From an uncultured Tissierellia bacterium (lineage in GTDB: Bacteria; Bacillota; Clostridia; Tissierellales; Peptoniphilaceae): 64,000 nt of DNA. How positions within the stretch are numbered: the first letter of the stretch is position 1; each line of letters begins with the position of its first letter. The DNA lies in contig CAMYAK010000002.1 of the NCBI GenBank assembly GCA_947253765.1, positions 1 to 64,000 on the forward strand, read 5' to 3'. The position numbers and the translations under genes were made by a program. Shown here piece by piece: positions 7,642 through 16,683 of the stretch. The notes under the pieces were generated by a model. That model saw only the letters and a list, made by a program, of their open reading frames with translations. It searched no databases and had not been told where the DNA came from.

Positions 7642-9668
7642 AAATTAAAGAGATAAGTTTATGGGATTTTGGAAAATTTAAGGAGGCTGTCTTTTGCTTC
7701 GGTGACCGCTTTAATTGCATTTATGGGCCCAATGAAGCCGGAAAATCAACCTTATTCCATTCTATTGAGCTTGGATTTTATGGATCAGGGTCAAGGAAAA
7801 ATGACCCCAGGATCAATGTCAGGCAGAGGTATATAAGGGGAAGTGAAGATAGGTCACGGATACTTATAATTTTCAAGTACGGAGACAGGGGTTACAGTTT
7901 GGATAGGGATCTGGGATCAAGTCCGGGTAAGGATAGGCTGGAAATAAGAGACAATCTGACCGGTCAGGAGATAAACCTGCCAATGGGCCAAAGTCCGGGC
8001 CAATATTTTTTCAACATGGACCAAGATGCATTTAAAAGGAGTTTTCTGATCGGTGCAGGCGGGAGCCAATTGGGGTCTAAAGAAGGAGTGGGCCTCAGTG
8101 AGCGATTGGCCAATCTCTACGAGTCCGGCAATGAGGACCTGTCATTAACTGAATTCATAGACAGGGTCAATAAAGAAAAGAAATTTTACAGGTCTTTAAG
8201 GGGGAGGACAGGCTTTCTGGATAAGTTGGAAGATGATATCCTGGATTTAAGAAGGAAGATGGACCTGTCACTTGAAAAGGAGAAAGAAAAATTCCTTGAA
8301 GAACAGGAGCTCGATGGCCTGATAAAGAAAGGCAAGGTCCTGGTAAATAATAGAAAGCTTGCAAGAGAAAAAGAGGACAGGGACCTGGAGAAGGAAATTC
8401 AAAACATTGAAAATAAGAATCAATTAATAGATGAAAGCCTGAAAAGCTTTGAAGAGGAGAGGAACAGGAGAAGGGAAGAAATACATGGCCTTGAATTGGA
8501 AGAGGCTAAATTGGTGGCCTGCCGGGATGGCGCTTTTTTTAACAAGGAAGAGATATCGGAACTCAAAAAAGCCTATGATGAGCTTGGCAGACAAATTGCG
8601 GAAAAGAAAGGATCAGCTTCAGATATTAAGATTTATATCGGCCTATTTTTAATAGGTTTGATCTTTTTCGGGGCAGCATACTTATTAAAGAACCTGAGCT
8701 TGTATTTAATCATGGCCGGCTTGGTTTGCCTTATTCCATGTTTGGCTTACGGGTTAAAAAAGAACAATGAGGATAAGGCAAGAACCCTATATTTGGAAAG
8801 GCTGGAAGGGGAAAGAGATGCTGTAAGGATGAAATTGCTCTATGCCCAAGGCTTTAATTTTAAAAACCAAGATGGAAAGCTTGAAGAAATAGGGGAAAAG
8901 AGAAGAGTCCTGGAAAAAAATCTGCTGAGAATTGAAGAAAAGATCGCCAATGCCCGGGCAATGGGAGAAAAAAATAGGGAGGCCTTTAAAATCCTTAATG
9001 ACAGACGGATAAATAATAGGGAGCCTGAGGAAATTGAAGAAAGTTTGAAAGAGCTCGATAAGGAAATTGAGGAGAAGAGGAGAGAAATCCTTTTAAAGTA
9101 CGCTTCTTATGAAAATGCGGAGAGTCTGGCAAGTCAAATTAGGAATCTTGAGGAAGAGAAGGCCCGGTCAATGAAAGAATATAAGGCCTTGGAACTTATA
9201 ATTGAGAGTGCAAACAAAAATATTAAAAGTAGGGAAAACTCATATTTGCCCGACCTGAACCGAAAAGCCACGGAAATAATGCGTGAGATAGTTGGAAAAG
9301 ATGACAAGGTTATAAGGTCAGATACAAATTTTAATTTGAGCCTTGAGGATCGAGTTGATAACAAGGTTAGGGAATGGCGGGCCCTGAGCAGCGGAACAAT
9401 CCGGCAAGCCTATCTTAGCTTAAGGCTGGCAATAATTGAGCTTCTTAATGATGGTGAGACCCTGCCCATATTTATGGACGATGCCATGGTATATTATGAT
9501 GACGAGAGGGCCGGACGGGCTGTTAAATTCCTGAAAGACTTGTCCGAAAGAGAAGATAGGCAGGTAATATATTTCACCTGCCGACGGAGTTTTCTCAATG
9601 AATTTTCCGGTGAAAAATCTTCCAGGCCTTTAATAATAAATGAAACGGGTTTTGAAAAATTGCAATAA
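7638..9668 (+). CDS. SbcC/YhaN-like AAA ATPase with membrane segments inside the coiled coil
   Basis: 676-residue Rad50/SbcC-type ATPase. Walker A YGPNEAGKST is at residues 29-38; an ABC-like signature LSSGTIRQAYLSL is near 580; the Walker B region with an acidic IFMDDA lies near 608. Long Glu/Lys-rich coiled coils (about 190-330 and 375-550) flank two adjacent hydrophobic helices at about 331-371, where classical SbcC has a zinc hook. B. subtilis YhaN shows the same arrangement, so the complex is probably membrane-tethered (inference). At 676 residues it is shorter than SbcC. The TTG start forms a 4-base TTGA overlap with the stop of the SbcD-like gene, after GGTGGAG. Confidence 0.85.
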   Translation: MKIKEISLWDFGKFKEAVFCFGDRFNCIYGPNEAGKSTLFHSIELGFYGSGSRKNDPRINVRQRYIRGSEDRSRILIIFKYGDRGYSLDRDLGSSPGKDRLEIRDNLTGQEINLPMGQSPGQYFFNMDQDAFKRSFLIGAGGSQLGSKEGVGLSERLANLYESGNEDLSLTEFIDRVNKEKKFYRSLRGRTGFLDKLEDDILDLRRKMDLSLEKEKEKFLEEQELDGLIKKGKVLVNNRKLAREKEDRDLEKEIQNIENKNQLIDESLKSFEEERNRRREEIHGLELEEAKLVACRDGAFFNKEEISELKKAYDELGRQIAEKKGSASDIKIYIGLFLIGLIFFGAAYLLKNLSLYLIMAGLVCLIPCLAYGLKKNNEDKARTLYLERLEGERDAVRMKLLYAQGFNFKNQDGKLEEIGEKRRVLEKNLLRIEEKIANARAMGEKNREAFKILNDRRINNREPEEIEESLKELDKEIEEKRREILLKYASYENAESLASQIRNLEEEKARSMKEYKALELIIESANKNIKSRENSYLPDLNRKATEIMREIVGKDDKVIRSDTNFNLSLEDRVDNKVREWRALSSGTIRQAYLSLRLAIIELLNDGETLPIFMDDAMVYYDDERAGRAVKFLKDLSEREDRQVIYFTCRRSFLNEFSGEKSSRPLIINETGFEKLQ

Positions 9669-9680
9669 GAAAGGGATATC

Positions 9681-10505
9681 ATGTATAAGCTGATAGCATC
9701 TGATTTAGACAATACACTTTTGGTAGACCAGAGGATAAAAGGGAAAAACAAGGAAATCCTGCAAAAGCTCCAGGCCAAGGGAGTTGAAATCGTATTGGCT
9801 TCGGGCAGGGTCAGGGATTCTATCCAGTATATCGGTCATGAAGCAGGCTTGAGGGTCCACGTGGCAGCTTCTAACGGGGCCTATGCCGCCCTATTTGAAA
9901 AAGAGGCGATTCTGAGGGAAACTGTCCCCCATGATATTCTTAAAAGATGTCTGGAAATAGGGAAAAAATATGACATTTATTATCATTTTTATGATGATAT
10001 AGGCCTTGTGAATGACCGACTTTTGCCCAATTATGATTACCTTATGACTGAGAAGGTAGGGGGCGGAAAGAGATTTCAATGCGGAATACACTACTTTCCC
10101 GACCCCCTTGAATACCTGGATAAATTCAACTGCTATAAGTTTCAGTGGGTTGTTGAAGAGGGTGATAGCCGTTTAAATGACATAGTCAGTGAAATTGAGG
10201 CTATAAAAGGGGTTGAGACAACAAGTTCGGGTCCGGGCCTCCTCGAGCTTATGGCCAAAGGAGTGGACAAGTGGAAGGCTGTTAAGGCTATCGCTGATGA
10301 GCTTGGGATAAAAGAGAATGAAATTATCTGCTGCGGGGACTATAATAACGATATTAAGATGATACAAAGTGCGGGTTTGGGGATAGCCCCTGAAAACGCA
10401 AATGTAGAAGTTAGACAGGCGGCAGATATGGTTGCCGGTCCCTGCAAGGAATACGGGATTGGAAAATTGCTGGAAAAACTTGATAGTGAGGGGGCTTTCG
10501 AATGA
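9681..10505 (+). CDS. HAD-superfamily Cof-type phosphatase
   Basis: 274 residues, the usual length for Cof/YidA-type HAD hydrolases. The nucleophile motif ASDLDNTLL is at residues 5-13, motif II is in VLASGR, the conserved Lys is in KGVDKWKAV, and motif IV is GDYNNDIKM with GLGIAPENA following. A C2-type cap lies between about 85 and 190. Such enzymes dephosphorylate sugar phosphates, flavin or nucleotide intermediates; the substrate cannot be read from sequence. AAAGGG precedes the ATG. Its stop overlaps the next start as ATGA. Confidence 0.88.
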   Translation: MYKLIASDLDNTLLVDQRIKGKNKEILQKLQAKGVEIVLASGRVRDSIQYIGHEAGLRVHVAASNGAYAALFEKEAILRETVPHDILKRCLEIGKKYDIYYHFYDDIGLVNDRLLPNYDYLMTEKVGGGKRFQCGIHYFPDPLEYLDKFNCYKFQWVVEEGDSRLNDIVSEIEAIKGVETTSSGPGLLELMAKGVDKWKAVKAIADELGIKENEIICCGDYNNDIKMIQSAGLGIAPENANVEVRQAADMVAGPCKEYGIGKLLEKLDSEGAFE

Positions 10506-11419
10506 CAGATAATATATATGATGTGATAATTGTTGGCGGCGGTCCGGCAGGTCTTTCTGCAGGGCTCTATGCGGCCAGGGCTGCAAAAAGAACCTTGATT
10601 TTTGAAGATCAGATACCGGGAGGCCAATTGGCTCAAACTGCCAAGGTTGAGAACTATCCGGGATCAGCCGAGGACACAGGGGCGGATATTGCTTTCAGGA
10701 TGATGGAGCAGGCAATGGACTTCAGTGCCGTTTTGAGGCAGGAGAAGGTTGTTGACCTTAATTTGGATGGGGACATAAAGGAAGTTGTTTCTAATAAGGC
10801 AACATATAAGACGAGGGCAATAATCTTTGCGGCGGGTGCATCTCCAAGGAGGTTGGGCCTTGACCACGAGGTTGAATTTACCGGTAAGGGGATCAGCTAT
10901 TGCTCAACCTGTGATGGGGCATTTTTCTCAGGACTTCCCGTATATTTGGTAGGCGGTGGTGACAGTGCCTATGATGAAGGCTTGTTTTTAGCTGATATTG
11001 CCAAGTCTGTAACCATTATTTACAGGGGACCCAAGCCCAGGGCTTCCGTTGCTTTACAAGACCGGGCTGCCAAGAAAGACAATATAAAGGTTATTTTGAA
11101 CACCAATGTAATCAAGCTGCTCGGTGACAATTCATTGAAGGGGTTTGTCATTAAGAATAGCGAAAGCGGAAAGGAAGAAAGCATTGAGGGGGATCTCGGC
11201 CTATTCATTTTTGCCGGACATATTCCAAATACAGACCTGCTCAAAGATAAAATAAGCCTTGACAAGGGTTATATTCCAACTGACGAAGGCATGAGAACCG
11301 AGATAAAGGGTCTTTATGCGGCAGGAGATATTAGGGTTAAGCAGGTAAGACAGGTTGCAACGGCGGTATCAGATGGAGTTATAGCGGCGACAACGGCAAT
11401 TAGAGACATGGATAACTGA
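10502..11419 (+). CDS. trxB: Thioredoxin reductase-like flavoprotein with altered pyridine-nucleotide motif
   Basis: 305 residues, close to the TrxB norm. FAD-binding GGGPAGLSA is at 12-20, the redox CSTC at 134-137, and the C-terminal FAD motif AAGDIRVKQVRQVATAVSDG near 275-295. TrxB moves electrons from a donor through FAD and the CxxC to thioredoxin. The nucleotide-domain GGGDSA (151-156) is present, but the HRRxxxR signature that grips the NADPH 2'-phosphate reads YRGPKPR (174-180). Some clostridial TrxB-like enzymes lacking this motif use ferredoxin instead, so the donor is open. No thioredoxin gene is adjacent. The ATG overlaps the HAD stop. Confidence 0.85.
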   Translation: MTDNIYDVIIVGGGPAGLSAGLYAARAAKRTLIFEDQIPGGQLAQTAKVENYPGSAEDTGADIAFRMMEQAMDFSAVLRQEKVVDLNLDGDIKEVVSNKATYKTRAIIFAAGASPRRLGLDHEVEFTGKGISYCSTCDGAFFSGLPVYLVGGGDSAYDEGLFLADIAKSVTIIYRGPKPRASVALQDRAAKKDNIKVILNTNVIKLLGDNSLKGFVIKNSESGKEESIEGDLGLFIFAGHIPNTDLLKDKISLDKGYIPTDEGMRTEIKGLYAAGDIRVKQVRQVATAVSDGVIAATTAIRDMDN

Positions 11420-11421
11420 CA

Positions 11422-12333
11422 ATGACGCTTGAAAAAAGGCAGAGAAGGCAAAAAAGGCAAATGAAACAGATTGCGATGAAGAAGAGGCTGGAGCTTATGG
11501 CTATAATTTTTTTCGTCCTATTCTTATTATTTTCCTTTGTGAAATCCAATTTCTCATTTAAAGTAACTAAATACAAGATAAGCTCCTATGAAATCCCCAA
11601 TGCCTTCAACGGCTTCAAGATCGCACAAATTTCAGACCTCCACGCAAGTATCTATGGGAAAGACCAGGAAAAGATAATGAAAAAGCTTGAAGAGGAGAAG
11701 GTGGACATTGTGGTTTTTACCGGGGACCTCATTTCACGTAAGAGCTCGAACCTTGAGAAGTTTGCTCAGAGTCTGGGTCAACTTATAAAAAAGTATCCCT
11801 CTTACTATATTCCGGGAAATCACGAGTTGATGAGGAAGGGCGATAAAGAGTATCAAAATTTCCTTGCCCTTCTGGAAAAAGAGGGAATGATAATGTTGGG
11901 CAATAAGACCTTCCCATTGTATAGAAGGGGAGCCTCTATACAGCTATCGGGCTTGGACGAGGGCTTGTCGTTTTACAAGGTCAAAGCTTCCAAGAACCAC
12001 ATACCGGTTGAAAGTCTGGTGACAGCGCCGGATAAGGATGTTTTTTCAATACTCTTGGCCCATAACCCCCTGTATTTTGACAGTTATATTAAGTGGGGGG
12101 CTGACTTGATATTGGCAGGACATGTTCATGGAGGGGCCATCAGGCTTCCTCTTATAGGTGGGATATTGTCGCCTGAAGTGGGACTTTTCCCTAAGTATGA
12201 CAAGGGCCTATATACATCAGGTCGGCAAAATATGATAGTATCTGTTGGTATGGGGGATTCTTTTCCGGGATTCAGGCTTTTCAATCAAAAAGAGCTGGTC
12301 ATTGTAGAATTGGAATCCCAATCAATTCACTAA
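11422..12333 (+). CDS. Membrane-anchored metallophosphoesterase (YkuE-like)
   Basis: 303 residues. A basic N-terminus (about 1-24) leads into one hydrophobic helix (about 25-43), then a calcineurin-like domain with ISDLHAS, TGDLISR, PGNHELM, LAHNPLY and AGHVHGG, which hold the two-metal site. Relatives such as YkuE are anchored phosphoesterases facing outside the membrane, proposed to act on phospholipid or lipid-linked phosphate; the substrate here is unknown. It starts two bases after the trxB stop, without a strong ribosome site, so translation is probably coupled. Between its end and 12457 lie 124 bases with no clear terminator. Confidence 0.85.
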   Translation: MTLEKRQRRQKRQMKQIAMKKRLELMAIIFFVLFLLFSFVKSNFSFKVTKYKISSYEIPNAFNGFKIAQISDLHASIYGKDQEKIMKKLEEEKVDIVVFTGDLISRKSSNLEKFAQSLGQLIKKYPSYYIPGNHELMRKGDKEYQNFLALLEKEGMIMLGNKTFPLYRRGASIQLSGLDEGLSFYKVKASKNHIPVESLVTAPDKDVFSILLAHNPLYFDSYIKWGADLILAGHVHGGAIRLPLIGGILSPEVGLFPKYDKGLYTSGRQNMIVSVGMGDSFPGFRLFNQKELVIVELESQSIH

Positions 12334-12456
12334 TGGAAATATGCACACATTATTGACACGGTTTTTGTCCATAATTTCGCCATATTAAAATGTTAGTTCA
12401 ATTAAACCCTTTTAAGGTTGTATTAAGCCGGATAAAAATGGAGAAAGCGAAGAAAT

Positions 12457-12963
12457 ATGCCTAAGCTCAAGCCACTAAGACCTGAGAACAGGAAGGTCCA
12501 AGAAAAAGCACATAAAAACAATTTAAAAAAACAAAAGGGGTCCAAGAGAAAGTTCGGGATCGGTAAAACATTGCCGGACAGTAAGTACAAGAGCTTTTAC
12601 TGGATACCGCTTCTTGTTGTTGTATTTATTTTTGCCTTTTATAGCTTAAAAGGCAAGAAGGACCACTCTTTTGTCGACTATAAGCTGTCGGATACTGTAA
12701 GTATCAGCGGGGATGTGTCTTATAAAAATAAATCCGGCAAGGTAAAGATAAGTTATGATGACGGGTCCACCTATAGCGGCAAACTTCTCAAGGGTAAATT
12801 TCAGGGTCAAGGAAGTTTGGAATTTCCTGAGGGAGATAAGATTGAAGGGTCTTTTGAAGAGGGGAGCCTGGAAGAGGGCCTGATGACCCTAAAAAGCGGT
12901 TCGGTCTGGTCATTGAACGGAAAAGACGGTTGGCAGGAAAAATCCAAAGAACCGGCCAATTAA
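12457..12963 (+). CDS. Single-pass membrane protein with MORN-like repeats
   Basis: 168 residues. A strongly basic N-terminal tail (1-45) precedes one membrane helix (about 48-64, ending before KGKKDH). The exported part contains MORN-like units, recognisable as DDGSTYSGKLLKGKFQGQG and EGDKIEGSFEEG. MORN repeats form beta-hairpin stacks often involved in membrane or surface contacts; no enzymatic motif is present. It sits 40 bases before the acyltransferase gene on the same strand and may serve it (inference). Function unknown. Confidence 0.7.
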   Translation: MPKLKPLRPENRKVQEKAHKNNLKKQKGSKRKFGIGKTLPDSKYKSFYWIPLLVVVFIFAFYSLKGKKDHSFVDYKLSDTVSISGDVSYKNKSGKVKISYDDGSTYSGKLLKGKFQGQGSLEFPEGDKIEGSFEEGSLEEGLMTLKSGSVWSLNGKDGWQEKSKEPAN

Positions 12964-13002
12964 TTTTATTTATATAAAATTTTTTAGATTGAGGTCTTAT
13001 AT

Positions 13003-14880
13003 ATGAAGAAGAGGATTCAGTGGCTTGATACCTTGAGGGTCTTTGCTCTGACAATAATTCTTATTTACCATTTTTATGGTGAAAAACTGGGCGGGGGCTT
13101 CTTAGGCCTGGAGATATTTTTTGCCCTATCTGCTTTCCTGATAACAGGTATGGCCATAGACAAGTTCTGTCAAAGCCTTGAGAGCAAGGAAGACGGGAGT
13201 ATGAGCTTCGGAAAGTTCATGACCAGGCGTTTTAAAAGGCTTTTACCCGGTATATGTTTAATGGTTTTTGTCAGCCTTGTCGTTATGCTGTTCGGCAACA
13301 AGGATCTAAGGGTTGATTTTGACCGCCAGCTGGCAGGAGTCTTGGGATTTGTCACCAACTGGTATGAGATATTGACAGGGGGCTCATATGAGTCACAGTT
13401 CGTACCCCATATTTTTCTCCACACCTGGTCATTGGCCATTGAACTCCACTACTATATTTTATGGGCACTGGTCTTAAAGCTTTTAGCTACAGTTTCAGTT
13501 AAAAAACTACATATTAGAGGCAGGCATGGAGATGGTCTACAAAGGGCGGAAAGTGATTTTCGACTCAAGATAATGTACGTCTCGCTTATAGGCATTGTCT
13601 TATCAAGCCTTTTGATGATTATTGGAGGGTTTGCAGGACTGAACAAGTCCTTTTTATACTTTTCAGATTTTACAAGACTGACACCGTTTTTTTACGGATC
13701 ATTGGCTGCCGCCCTTTCCGGTCTTAATTATAAAAATGAAGTATTTTTAAGAAAGGCGGTCCGGATGGGCTTTGCCAAGGCAGGCTTGGTCCTATTAATT
13801 ACTTTATCTATAATAGGGTTTATGTCCAAGTTCTTCTCCTATGACAATGCCTGGACCTTCAGATTTGCCCTGCCATTTACATCTTTCTTATCGTTTTTGC
13901 TATTAATATCTGCTAATATTATGGATTTGAATTCGAGAAAAGTGAGGGAACCCGGCTTTATCAACATCATTGCGGAAAAGTCCTATTTAATTTATCTCCT
14001 GCATTGGCCCCTCTTCACTGTATTCAAGTATTTGGTCAACCGGAATCAAGCGGTTATTTTGAGTTTGCTTATTACAGTAGTTTTTTGCCTTGTTGAGACA
14101 AAACTATATGATGTTTTGTTTTTCAATAAGGACGGAAGAAGGCCCGGAATTTCTCTGGGGGACATAAGGATCCCGATTATATACTGTGTTTTACCGATAG
14201 CCCTGGCAATGGCAATAATTGTCAACTACACAAGCCCGGAAATGGTCAGCTTGGAAAAAGACCTGATGGCCGCCAAGCTTGACCAGGATAAGGATTCTGT
14301 AAGGCAAGGCTTGGACGAGGTTTACATGAGGATAGATGTGGCAAATAAAGAGGCCCAGGAAGAGCTGAGAAAGGAAAAGATCTGCTTTATAGGAGACTCG
14401 GTTACTTTGGGCTTAAGGGGTTATATCTTAAAAAATTTCCCAAAGAGCTATGTTGACGGAAAGGTCAGCCGCTTTCTCCACCAAGCAATAGATATAGTGG
14501 AAAAGATGAAAAACGAAGGGAGCCTGTCTTATACCCTGGTATTTGCCCTTGGAAACAACATATATCCCGCTTATAAAAGGGACTTCAACAAGCTCATGGA
14601 TGCCCTGCCGAGTGGAACCAGGGTAGTTGTGGTTTCTCCATATGATGAGAAGGCGGGAGACAAATCTGATATAGAAAAATATGCAGCATATCTCAGGACC
14701 ATCGGGGACAAATATCCCTATGTCACTTTGGCGGACTGGAACAGCCTGGCCAAGAAGAACGGACAGCTTTTCAGAGGAACGGACGGGGTGCATTTTTATG
14801 CCAATAAAGAAGGTATCCCCACATACCTGAATTTGATTCAAGATGCAATTATCCGGGCAAAAAGCAAGCCCGGCAAATAG
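13003..14880 (+). CDS. OatA-like acyltransferase (acyltransferase-3 membrane domain plus SGNH domain)
   Basis: 625 residues. Residues about 1-390 form the multi-span acyltransferase-3 domain, starting with RIQWLDTLRVFAL and IYHFYGE (conserved His) and a FFALSAFLITG helix. From about 455 comes an extracytoplasmic SGNH esterase-like domain with FIGDSV (nucleophile Ser, near 464), a GNN oxyanion segment and DGVHF (catalytic Asp-His, near 593). OatA and related proteins transfer acetyl groups to peptidoglycan MurNAc or other surface glycans, blocking lysozyme. The exact acceptor is not deducible. The gene lies downstream of the MORN protein and 13 bases before pdp. Confidence 0.88.
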   Translation: MKKRIQWLDTLRVFALTIILIYHFYGEKLGGGFLGLEIFFALSAFLITGMAIDKFCQSLESKEDGSMSFGKFMTRRFKRLLPGICLMVFVSLVVMLFGNKDLRVDFDRQLAGVLGFVTNWYEILTGGSYESQFVPHIFLHTWSLAIELHYYILWALVLKLLATVSVKKLHIRGRHGDGLQRAESDFRLKIMYVSLIGIVLSSLLMIIGGFAGLNKSFLYFSDFTRLTPFFYGSLAAALSGLNYKNEVFLRKAVRMGFAKAGLVLLITLSIIGFMSKFFSYDNAWTFRFALPFTSFLSFLLLISANIMDLNSRKVREPGFINIIAEKSYLIYLLHWPLFTVFKYLVNRNQAVILSLLITVVFCLVETKLYDVLFFNKDGRRPGISLGDIRIPIIYCVLPIALAMAIIVNYTSPEMVSLEKDLMAAKLDQDKDSVRQGLDEVYMRIDVANKEAQEELRKEKICFIGDSVTLGLRGYILKNFPKSYVDGKVSRFLHQAIDIVEKMKNEGSLSYTLVFALGNNIYPAYKRDFNKLMDALPSGTRVVVVSPYDEKAGDKSDIEKYAAYLRTIGDKYPYVTLADWNSLAKKNGQLFRGTDGVHFYANKEGIPTYLNLIQDAIIRAKSKPGK

Positions 14881-14893
14881 GCAAGGAGAGCGT

Positions 14894-16228
14894 ATGTCAA
14901 TAGTCGATCTTATTATAAAAAAGAGGAGCGGAAAAAGCCTTGATGACAAAGAAATCAGGTTTTTTATCAAGGGAGTTGAAGAAGGCAGTATTGAAGATTA
15001 TCAGATTTCGGCTATGCTTATGGCCATATATTTCCGGGGTATGGATTCCCGGGAAATAGCAGTTATGACCGGAGAGATGGCCAAGTCGGGAGATATATTG
15101 AGTTTTGATAAGATCATCGGCCCCATAGTCGACAAGCATTCTTCCGGAGGGGTTGGTGACAAAACCTCACTTATAATAGCTCCAATTGTTGCGGCTAATG
15201 GCCTTCCAATTGCAAAGCTTTCGGGAAGGGGCTTGGGTTTTACCGGAGGAACCGTTGATAAACTCGAGAGTATTCCGGGGTTCAGGACTGAGTTGGGAGA
15301 AGATGAGTTTAAAAAATTTGTTGCCAAGGACGGTATAGCCATAATTGGCCAATCTGCCAATATAGCTCCGGTCGATAAAAAATTGTACGCTTTGAGGGAC
15401 GTTACAGGAACTGTGGATTCTATCCCATTGATAGCCGCCTCAATAATGTCAAAAAAATTGGCTGACGGGTCCGATTCAATAGTCCTGGATGTTAAGGTGG
15501 GATCAGGGGCCTTTATGAAAACCCCGGATGATGCCGTCGAATTGGCAAAGATTATGGTTGGGATAGGGGAAGACAATGGGAAAACCACCCTTGCTCTTGT
15601 AACCGATATGGACCAGCCTTTAGGGTCTGCAGTCGGAAACAGCCTTGAAGTGATAGAGGCCATAGAAGCTCTGAAAGGAGAGGGACCTGAAGACCTGCTT
15701 GAAGAGTGCAGCCAATTGGCCTCAGCTATGCTAATTGAAGGTGGCAAGGCTGAAACCCTTGATGAAGCTAAAAAGCTTGTTGATAAGGTCATCATGGATG
15801 GAAGCGGTCTTGATAAGTTTAAAGCCATGGTAAGGAACCAGGGGGGCGATGTTTCATATATTGAAAATACGGACAAGTTCCCCAAGGCAAAATTTGTTCT
15901 TGAAGCCCGGGCAAAAAAGTCGGCCTATGTGACCGGGATAAATGCCGAGGAGATAGGGAAAAGCTCACTTATACTTGGGGCCGGCAGGGAAAGGACCCAA
16001 GACCGTATTGACCATTCGGTTGGCCTTCGCATATTTAAAAAGGTCTCAGACCGTGTTGAAGAAGGGGAGTTGCTTTTTAAAATCTATGCCAATGATGAAA
16101 CAAGAGGAAATGAGGCATTGGAAAAAGCTCTGGCTGCCTATAATTTCAGCCCTAATCAGCCGGAAGTAAGAAAAAGTCCCGTTTATTGCTTTGTGAGTAA
16201 AGAAGGGGTAAAGCAGGCTCATGATTGA
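14894..16228 (+). CDS. pdp: Pyrimidine-nucleoside (thymidine) phosphorylase
   Basis: 444 residues, the normal size. The enzyme splits uridine, deoxyuridine or thymidine with phosphate into base and (deoxy)ribose-1-phosphate. The glycosyltransferase-family-3 helical domain starts at MSIVDLI; the phosphate-binding segment KHSSGGVGDKTSL (about 80-92) and SGRGLGFTGGT follow, then LDVKVGSGAFM and a C-terminal domain with GAGRERTQDRID. I place the start at 14894, after AAGGAG at a six-base gap, not at 14843. It overlaps cdd by eight bases, giving a nucleoside salvage pair. Confidence 0.93.
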   Translation: MSIVDLIIKKRSGKSLDDKEIRFFIKGVEEGSIEDYQISAMLMAIYFRGMDSREIAVMTGEMAKSGDILSFDKIIGPIVDKHSSGGVGDKTSLIIAPIVAANGLPIAKLSGRGLGFTGGTVDKLESIPGFRTELGEDEFKKFVAKDGIAIIGQSANIAPVDKKLYALRDVTGTVDSIPLIAASIMSKKLADGSDSIVLDVKVGSGAFMKTPDDAVELAKIMVGIGEDNGKTTLALVTDMDQPLGSAVGNSLEVIEAIEALKGEGPEDLLEECSQLASAMLIEGGKAETLDEAKKLVDKVIMDGSGLDKFKAMVRNQGGDVSYIENTDKFPKAKFVLEARAKKSAYVTGINAEEIGKSSLILGAGRERTQDRIDHSVGLRIFKKVSDRVEEGELLFKIYANDETRGNEALEKALAAYNFSPNQPEVRKSPVYCFVSKEGVKQAHD

Positions 16229-16664
16229 GGAAAAGCTTGAAAATTCCAAATACAGATATCTCATTGAAGTGGCTAAACAGGCCCTTGAAATGTCATACAG
16301 TCCGTATTCACACTTTTGTGTCGGAGCGGCACTTGAAGATGATAAGGGTAAGATTTGGACAGGCTGCAATATAGAGAATGCTTCCTATAGCCCCACTATA
16401 TGTGCCGAGAGGACAGCTCTTTTCAAAGCTGTCTCAGAAGGAGTCAGGGACTTTAAGGTCTTGGCAATAGTCGGAAAAAGGGAAGCGGATGAAGATATAA
16501 GCAGGAGTTTCACCGGGCCATGCGGTGTTTGCCGCCAGGCCCTTATAGAGTTTTGCCCGGAAGATATACCGATAGTCCTGGCAAATAGCGAGGGTCTTGT
16601 AAGAACATATTCTTTAGCTGAGCTCTTGCCGCTTTCATTCGGAAAAAAAGATTTAGAAAATTGA
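16221..16664 (+). CDS. cdd: Cytidine deaminase
   Basis: 147-residue homotetrameric-type cytidine deaminase that converts (deoxy)cytidine to (deoxy)uridine, feeding the phosphorylase encoded just upstream. The zinc site is complete: CAERTA (Cys and catalytic Glu, about 56-61) and PCGVCRQ (two Cys, about 93-99). YSPYSHFCVGAAL and GCNIENASYSPTICAE are the substrate-binding blocks. The ATG overlaps the pdp reading frame (stop at 16226-16228). Confidence 0.95.
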   Translation: MIEEKLENSKYRYLIEVAKQALEMSYSPYSHFCVGAALEDDKGKIWTGCNIENASYSPTICAERTALFKAVSEGVRDFKVLAIVGKREADEDISRSFTGPCGVCRQALIEFCPEDIPIVLANSEGLVRTYSLAELLPLSFGKKDLEN

Positions 16665-16683
16665 AAATTAAAGGAAGGTTTTT

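Noticed and set aside
15001..15885. 294-residue minus-strand ORF antisense to pdp
   Set aside because: Ser/Pro/Thr-rich shadow of the strongly coding plus strand; no ribosome site and no family motif.
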